Source of the DNA: Candidatus Methanophagales archaeon
GTDB taxonomy: Archaea > Halobacteriota > Syntropharchaeia > Alkanophagales > Methanospirareceae
Direction: 5' to 3'
NCBI GenBank assembly: GCA_021161765.1
Contig: JAGGZZ010000085.1
Coordinates: 1 to 9,738, forward strand
Length of the DNA: 9,738 bases
Shown here: one piece after another, positions 5,655-9,738 of the stretch
How the letters are laid out: each line of letters begins with the position of its first letter
Numbering within the stretch: position 1 is the first letter of the stretch
Program-made: the position numbers and the translations under genes
The notes under the pieces: generated by a model
What the model was told of the DNA's origin: nothing
Database searches by the model: none
Seen by the model: the letters and a program-made list of their open reading frames with translations, nothing else

Positions 5655-7553
5655 ATGAAACTCAGGATCATCTTAGTTGGGCAGCCCAATGTCGGGAAAT
5701 CATGCTTACTCAATGCCCTGGTTGGTCCGGAAGTTATCGTATCTAATTATCCTGGAACTACGGTTGAAGTAACCACAGCTGAAAAGACGGTCGCAGGCGA
5801 AGAGATGGTGTTTTTAGATAGCCCAGGAATCTATTCTATTTCTGACAGGAGCGAAGAGGAGAAGGTTACAGAAAAGGCATTATTTGAAGAGGAGATAGAC
5901 GGAGCAATAATAATTGCCGATTCGGTTTCTCTTGAAAGAAGCCTTTATCTGGCATTTCAAGTATTAGAAGCTGAGATTCCCGTTGTTATAGCTCTTAATT
6001 TTGTTGAGAGCGCCGAGAAGAAGGGGATAATAATAGCTCATAAGAAATTGAGTAAAATACTGGGCGCTCCCGTCATCCCTATCAATCCATTAAAAAAGTG
6101 GGGGATAGAGGAACTTGTAAACGCACTTTTGGAGATTAAAGAAACTAAGGGCAAGACGTTCACCGTTAGATATGACGACCACATAGAGGACGCAATAAGG
6201 GAAATATCCTCGCAGGTGACGAGAACGCAAACGCAACTGCCAAAGAGATTCGTAGCATTAAGAGTCCTGGAAGAAGACGCGGATTTTTACGGATACCTGA
6301 GAGATAAGCGAACAATCGAAGCAGTTAAAGAAGGTTTAATCGAGCACCCAAAAGTTGCAGAGGACATCGCAATAACAAGATACGGTACAGCTGCTTTTAT
6401 TGCCGGGAAGGTAACCCATTTAGTTCATGTAGAAGAAGCAGCAAGAAGTTTGGATGAGCGGCTCGATGGAGCTCTTCTACACGCGTTAGGGGGGCCTATT
6501 CTCACTATTCTAACATTCGTCACCATTTTCGGTGCGCTGCTGTTCATTGGAAGCTGGATTCAAGACGTCCTCACTGGCTTTACAGAATACCTTTTGTCAT
6601 TGATTCATTTAGGTGTGGGTTTCGGTGGTACAGCGTTAGAAGCGGGTTTAGCAGGGATGATGGCGGGCATTTCCATTGCTTTGCCTTACGTCTTTATATT
6701 TTACATCCTTTTTACGCTGATTGAAGATGCTGGACTACTCTCAAGATACGTCGTCAACCTGGAGAGATTTTTAAGATGGTTCAATCTCCCGGGAAGGGCG
6801 ATCATACCCTTAGCTTTGGGCCTGGGCTGCACCGTACCCGCTACGAGGAGTACGCGAATCCTGTTTACAAAGAAAGAGAAGTTCTTTACAGCATCCTTAC
6901 TTAGCTGTGTACCCTGCTCTTCTCGAATTGCCATAATAATGGGTGTAGTTGGCTATTTTGGTGGCAAATGGTTGGCACTTTCCGTTTTTATTACGCTCTT
7001 CGTTTCTTTTTTAGTCTGGGGCTATGTAGTGAAGAGGATTACACGAATAGAGAAGAAGCCAGTGCTCTATGAACTGCCGGAATTGCCCCCTTATAGAATA
7101 CCTTCAATTGGAAATATCGTTACCAAGAGCTGGATTAGAATGAAGACCTTTGTATATCTCGTTGTACCCCTGTTATTCTTAGGTGGAGTGGCATACGCGG
7201 GATTGGATGCTTTAGGACTCACCAATGTGATCGTGGCACCTCTATCGCCGATTACATGGTGGTTAGATTTGCCTGATGTAGCCATTATCCCGTTGGTATT
7301 TGGATTTTTGCAGAAGGATTTAACCGGCTCAATGCTTCTGTTAGTTTTAGGCGGTAACGTATCCTCAGTTTTAACTCCTCTTCAGATTTACACCTTTGGT
7401 GTTGCCGCTACGATTGGAATCCCGTGCATAATCGCGTTAGGAATGCTTATTAAAGAATTTGGCTTCAATAAAGCGGTGCTTTTAACCGCAGCATCAATAC
7501 TGTATGGTTTATTATTCGCGGGTTTAGCTTGGAGGCTAATATCGCTTTTTTGA
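5655..7553 (+). CDS. feoB: ferrous iron transporter FeoB
   Basis: A 632-residue Fe(II) transporter of the cytoplasmic membrane. The N-terminal G domain has G1 GQPNVGKS (9-16), G2 NYPGTT (31-36) and G3 DSPG (55-58). G4 is NFVE (115-118) where NxxD is usual. The membrane part starts near residue 280 and carries two Gate regions: GLGCTVPATRSTR (389-401, C392) with LLSCVPCSSRIAI (415-427, C418 and C421), and VFGFLQKDLTGSMLLL (548-563). The protein is somewhat shorter than bacterial FeoB and lacks a FeoC-like tail, normal for archaea. It starts one base after the upstream regulator stop and ends TGA at 7551-7553. FeoA is supplied as the C-terminal domain of that regulator. It appears intact. Confidence 0.93.
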   Translation: MKLRIILVGQPNVGKSCLLNALVGPEVIVSNYPGTTVEVTTAEKTVAGEEMVFLDSPGIYSISDRSEEEKVTEKALFEEEIDGAIIIADSVSLERSLYLAFQVLEAEIPVVIALNFVESAEKKGIIIAHKKLSKILGAPVIPINPLKKWGIEELVNALLEIKETKGKTFTVRYDDHIEDAIREISSQVTRTQTQLPKRFVALRVLEEDADFYGYLRDKRTIEAVKEGLIEHPKVAEDIAITRYGTAAFIAGKVTHLVHVEEAARSLDERLDGALLHALGGPILTILTFVTIFGALLFIGSWIQDVLTGFTEYLLSLIHLGVGFGGTALEAGLAGMMAGISIALPYVFIFYILFTLIEDAGLLSRYVVNLERFLRWFNLPGRAIIPLALGLGCTVPATRSTRILFTKKEKFFTASLLSCVPCSSRIAIIMGVVGYFGGKWLALSVFITLFVSFLVWGYVVKRITRIEKKPVLYELPELPPYRIPSIGNIVTKSWIRMKTFVYLVVPLLFLGGVAYAGLDALGLTNVIVAPLSPITWWLDLPDVAIIPLVFGFLQKDLTGSMLLLVLGGNVSSVLTPLQIYTFGVAATIGIPCIIALGMLIKEFGFNKAVLLTAASILYGLLFAGLAWRLISLF

Positions 7554-7606
7554 GGTTAAACGATGATAAAAATGATTAATAATAAGAGACTAAAAATTAG
7601 TTTAGT

Positions 7607-8167
7607 ATGTTCATGCTGCAAGACATATTAATTCCCCTAATTGTAGTGGGGTTAGCAGAATTAGGCGACAAAACCCAGCTATCTACCCTGCTTTTAGCTT
7701 CAAAAACGGAAAGACATATACAGTTATTTCTTGGTGTGATACTGGCATTTTTGATAGTAGATGGAATAGCGATTTTAGCGGGTGAGTGGATTGCACATAT
7801 CGCACCCGGGGGTTTAATAAAGATGCTTTCGGGCGCTGTTTTCATAATTTTTGGATTCTTAACCTTAATCTTTAGAACCAAAAGGGAAGAAACGAAAAGC
7901 AAATATTATTTCAAAAATTCGTTCTATTCAGGTTTTATCCTGATTTTCGTATCGGAATGGGGGGATAAGACGCAAATTGCCGCTGGGCTGCTTGCAACCA
8001 AATACAGTGGCTTAATGGTTTTCATAGGAGCTATAATAGCGTTGAGTTTGCTTTCTATAATTGCGATATATTCGGGTAAATTCATTTCAGATAAAGTGGA
8101 TAAAGAAACAGTAGCGAAAATTACCGGAATTTCGTTTATTTTGATGGGTGTGGCTTTCTTTTTCTAA
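7607..8167 (+). CDS. GDT1/TMEM165 family (UPF0016) cation transporter
   Basis: A 186-residue membrane protein with two homologous halves of three helices. Each half carries the family signature ExGDKT: ELGDKTQLSTLLLA (18-31) and EWGDKTQIAAGLLA (117-130). These acidic motifs form the cation site. Characterised members move Mn(II) or Ca(II), often in exchange for protons; bacterial members export manganese. A cytoplasmic loop (about 90-104) is short and basic. Two in-frame ATGs (7607 and 7613) are possible and neither has a good ribosome binding site. It lies 53 bases after feoB on the same strand, so it probably belongs to the same metal-homeostasis unit, balancing iron uptake with manganese or calcium export; this link is inferred. 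No manganese riboswitch fits in the short gap. Confidence 0.9.
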   Translation: MFMLQDILIPLIVVGLAELGDKTQLSTLLLASKTERHIQLFLGVILAFLIVDGIAILAGEWIAHIAPGGLIKMLSGAVFIIFGFLTLIFRTKREETKSKYYFKNSFYSGFILIFVSEWGDKTQIAAGLLATKYSGLMVFIGAIIALSLLSIIAIYSGKFISDKVDKETVAKITGISFILMGVAFFF

Positions 8168-8203
8168 CCACAAGATTACACAGATTACACAGATTTTCAC
8201 ACA
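8165..8203 (+). repeat. dispersed repeat, inverted partner of 173-200
   Basis: Starts at the GDT1 stop codon. It contains two tandem 'acacagatt' units where the copy at 173-200 has one, and the flanks are otherwise the same. It is followed at once by the T-rich/A-rich hairpin at 8207-8223, just as the inverted copy is accompanied by the hairpins at 44-61 and 102-120, so the repeat unit is longer than the 28-base match. Confidence 0.7.
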
Positions 8204-8206
8204 AAC

Positions 8207-8223
8207 TTTCTTTTGAAAAGAAA
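8207..8223. repeat. T-rich/A-rich inverted repeat (hairpin 3)
   Basis: TTTCTTT, TGA, AAAGAAA: a 7-bp perfect stem 40 bases past the GDT1 stop. Related to the hairpins at 44-61 and 102-120. It could end the feoB/GDT1 transcript, though its dispersed nature favours a repeat element. Confidence 0.5.
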
Positions 8224-8265
8224 AAAATATAAATCTCTTCCCTTTGTTAGACCGCTTCCTATTCC

Positions 8266-8293
8266 CCTAATTTATTTGGGCTTTATTCTAAAT
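8266..8293 (+). repeat. degenerate first half of the 66-bp repeat
   Basis: A cctaatttatttgggcttt stretch resembling the first half of the full copy that begins 2 bases later at 8295. The two make a tandem half-plus-full arrangement. Confidence 0.45.
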
Positions 8294-8294
8294 T

Positions 8295-8360
8295 TCCTAA
8301 CATTATTCGGCTTTTTATCCAAAACCGAACCTTTTTAGGGGACATTATTTATGTGCCTAA
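8295..8360 (+). repeat. 66-bp dispersed repeat, copy 2
   Basis: Gap-free partner of 3498-3563, 52 of 66 bases the same. The CCTAA of the inner hairpin is CCGAA here, so that hairpin is weaker, while TTAGG-N16-CCTAA is kept. It lies 40 bases before the start of methyltransferase C. It may contain a promoter or mark the end of a mobile unit. Confidence 0.75.
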
Positions 8361-8399
8361 TAATATTGGATTTAAGCAAAACCAAAAGGAGGAAACATC

Positions 8400-8762
8400 A
8401 TGAAGAAGTTACCGGAAGTGAATGTTAGTTTCGAGGAGCTTTATAGGATGCTCCTTGGGCCGATTAAATCGAAGCTGCTACTGGCGGGCATCGAGCTTGG
8501 GGTCTTCAATCAGTTGTCCGAACCCAGGTCGGCTGAGGCTGTAGCAAAAACGCTCAGCACACATCCTGTAAACACGAGGCTGTTCCTGGACGGTTTGGCG
8601 GCGAGCGACCTGGTGGTGAAAAAGAATGGTCTGTTCCAGAACACACCGGTCACGCAGACATTTCTCGTGGAAGGCAGCCCCACATTCTTGTTCAAGTCCG
8701 TCCGTTCACGCACGCTGGACACAGACTGGGGACCGATGGATTTAGACATCGGGCGGAAGTAG
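8400..8762 (+). pseudogene. SAM-methyltransferase C, in-frame core deletion
   Basis: A 120-codon frame with AAGGAGG at 8386-8392, 7 nt before the ATG. Residues 1-95 are the N-terminal dimerisation/winged-helix domain of an O-methyltransferase-like family: SKLLLAGIELGVFNQL, then AEAVAKTLSTHPVNTRLFLDGL, and a wing with NGLFQNTPVTQTFLVEGSP. At about residue 97 (8688-8690) it jumps to FKSVRSRTLDTDWGPMDLDI, a typical extreme C-terminus of the same family. The whole SAM-binding Rossmann domain, roughly 200 residues, is missing, yet the frame is kept. A dimerisation-only product could be made. Loss of catalysis is certain if translated as shown; whether the short protein has any role is unknown. Confidence 0.75.
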
Positions 8763-8813
8763 GAAAGATACCTGATTCAAACAGATATAAAACTAAGGGA
8801 AAGGAGGGAAATT

Positions 8814-9046
8814 ATGAACTGGCTAAGCAATTTCGTTGATAAAACAGGAAGAAAGCCATCAGGATGGTTGGGGAAGGATGTATAGAAATCCAAAAGGGCA
8901 TTATAAGTCTTTCCGCTGGGCTCTGGATAAACTTCAACTTAGACCAGATGACATACTCCTTGAAATAGGGTGTGGTGGAGGTGTTTAGAACCGTAGAGGT
9001 CAGGAATAGGGGGATGTTCATTCAATTAAGCTATGGGGAAAAATAA
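8814..9046 (+). pseudogene. SAM-methyltransferase D, core deleted with two frameshifts
   Basis: AAGGAGG at 8801-8807 precedes ATG 8814. The first frame gives MNWLSNFVDKTGRKPSGWLG and stops at TAG 8883-8885. A second frame from 8878 gives MYRNPKGHYKSFRWALDKLQ, continuing through DDILLEIGCGGG (motif I) and stopping at TAG 8986-8988. A third frame from 8981 gives VFRTVEVRNRGMFIQLSYGE and TAA at 9044-9046, the expected C-terminus. The three pieces are in the right order for one methyltransferase, with about 100 or more residues missing between motif I and the C-terminal strand. The first shift is a small indel near 8875; the second coincides with the large deletion. This gene cannot give a functional enzyme. 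Confidence 0.75.
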
Positions 9047-9049
9047 AGA

Positions 9050-9214
9050 ATGATACTAAAAACGGCAGTTTTTCCAGGAGAACTGAGAAGAATTGCAAAT
9101 ATCCCCGAATCCAAACGAATTGTTATCGGGATTGCCATTGGCTACCCGGATTGGGGTCATCCACTTAATAACGTGCGGACTGACCGAGAGCCTGTTGAGA
9201 AACTGGTCACATGA
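9050..9214 (+). pseudogene. nitroreductase-family C-terminal fragment
   Basis: Fifty-four codons from an ATG at 9050 to TGA at 9212-9214. ELRRIANIPESKRIVIGIAI followed by GYPDW, HPLNNVRTDREP and EKLVT is the C-terminal third of FMN-dependent nitroreductases (the LRxxxxIPESKxIVxGIAIGYPD block). The N-terminal two thirds with the FMN-binding arginines are gone. The ATG lies 3 bases after the stop of methyltransferase D and is probably an internal or chance codon. The family usually has Trp after LVT, so the TGA may be a mutated TGG; the frame continues 15 codons more to a TAA. Confidence 0.7.
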
Positions 9215-9283
9215 CGTGGGATGACCGAAGAAGGAGGAAAAATATTGGGGGGAAGAAAAGGGACTTAAAAAGAGGGAACAAAA

Positions 9284-9673
9284 ATGAGTGAAGAAAAAGA
9301 TAAAAAGAGAATTGCTTGTGGTACAGGATTGGTTAGTTTTGAAGCAGCTAAAAAGGCTAAGAAGGTTTATGGGGTTGATATTGCTCCTTCTATGATAGAA
9401 GAGGCGAAGAAAAAGACCCGGGAAATGGAAATTAAGAATGTAGAATTCTCAGTAGAAGACGCTTATAGACTTCCTTTTGATAAATTTAAAATTGCATTAA
9501 CAATTTCTACAATAATTGGGCAACTTCCAGTCTTTCATAAGTTAAATTTAGATGAATTTGCAGATTTTATAAATAAATCTGGTTTTACTGTTGTAAAAAA
9601 GGAAAAAATAAGACATCCAGGAGATAGAATGGCATTATTGTATGTCGTTGCTGAAGGAGGAGAACAAAAATGA
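9284..9673 (+). pseudogene. SAM-methyltransferase E, two in-frame internal deletions
   Basis: A 129-codon frame with GAGGGA at 9272-9277, 6 nt before the ATG. After MSEEKDKKR it enters motif I directly at IACGTGLVSFEAAKKAKKVY, without the 30-40 residues that normally precede it. Motif II-like VYGVDIAPSMIEEA and the adenine-binding region VEFSVEDAYRLPFD (53-66) follow. At about residue 67 it jumps to KIALTISTIIGQLPVFHK and the C-terminal NLDEFADFINKSGFTVVKKE, so the strands after the adenine site are missing. Both junctions are in frame. Its stop overlaps the next start as ATGA, implying translational coupling. It keeps more of the SAM site than its neighbours but lacks the catalytic half. Confidence 0.7.
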
Positions 9674-9738
9674 ACATCCCACAAATCAAAACAATATTTC
9701 AACCACTGAGCGATATGTTACACCAGGGGTATACACCC
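9670..9738 (+). CDS. start of an unrecognised gene, cut by the window end
   Basis: ATG at 9670, overlapping the previous stop as ATGA, with AAGGAGG at 9655-9661 eight bases upstream. Twenty-three codons are visible, beginning MNIPQIKTIFQPLSD, with no stop before the window ends. No family is recognised. The strong ribosome binding site and coupling argue for a real start, but given its neighbours it may also be truncated further on. Confidence 0.5.
   Translation, partial: MNIPQIKTIFQPLSDMLHQGYTP

Noticed and set aside
7554..7606. Manganese riboswitch (yybP-ykoY type) before the GDT1 gene
   Set aside because: The 53-base gap is too short and lacks the conserved loops; this riboswitch class is essentially bacterial.
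7563..7631. A 22-codon ORF in the feoB-GDT1 gap with a GAGGT site
   Set aside because: It overlaps the GDT1 start out of frame, is very short and has no recognisable features; chance is likely.
4018..9214. UGA read as tryptophan throughout the organism
   Set aside because: The two suggestive TGA codons lie in decayed genes, whereas the intact regulator and feoB end in TGA at the natural family C-terminus. Nonsense mutation is simpler.
1..9738. CRISPR array, tRNA, rRNA or transposase
   Set aside because: No regularly spaced direct repeats of suitable length, no cloverleaf or rRNA-like stretch, and no transposase or integrase fragment was found on either strand.

Overview
The window looks archaeal, most likely a euryarchaeote of the methanogen or anaerobic alkane-oxidiser kind. 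The support is an archaeal ribosomal protein L40e gene with a TATA box and strong Shine-Dalgarno site, a CooC-type ATPase of the carbon monoxide dehydrogenase pathway, an archaeal-type aspartate-semialdehyde dehydrogenase, and an archaeal-style DtxR/FeoA regulator next to FeoB. Genus-level placement cannot be made from the sequence; a Methanophagales/ANME-1-like origin is only a guess.

Layout. Bases 1-229 are intergenic and full of short dispersed repeats and T-rich hairpins. On the minus strand follow cooC (230-997), a zinc-ribbon/TIR-like/membrane-anchor protein (1134-1739), the C-terminal remnant of a BrnT-like toxin gene just upstream of it (1755-1877), and rpl40e (2009-2155), whose 48 codons are easily missed because a longer ORF covers them in another frame. 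A divergent intergenic region with palindromes (2156-2436) leads to plus-strand asd (2437-3495). From 3496 to 4977 lies a decayed block: an unrecognised fragment, a small membrane protein broken by one TGA, and two methyltransferase genes lacking their middle parts. An intact metal-homeostasis cluster follows: DtxR-FeoA regulator (5048-5653), FeoB (5655-7553) and a GDT1/TMEM165-type cation transporter (7607-8167). From 8168 to the end there is repeat DNA, then three more methyltransferase genes with missing cores, a nitroreductase C-terminal fragment, and the first 23 codons of an unrecognised gene.

How the parts fit. The conserved genes (cooC, rpl40e, asd, regulator, feoB, GDT1) look intact. 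The accessory genes between them are nearly all broken, and in the same way: five class I SAM-methyltransferase genes keep their ribosome binding site, start region and C-terminal end but have lost an internal stretch including most of the SAM-binding and catalytic core. Some junctions are in frame, others are frameshifted. A 66-bp intergenic repeat (full copies at 3498-3563 and 8295-8360, a partial copy at 4486-4505) sits upstream of these broken genes in each case. The repeated core loss linked with a shared repeat is the most unusual signal here. Deletion-biased decay is the simplest reading; conserved mini-proteins, a deletion-generating process, or a metagenome assembly artefact must also be considered.
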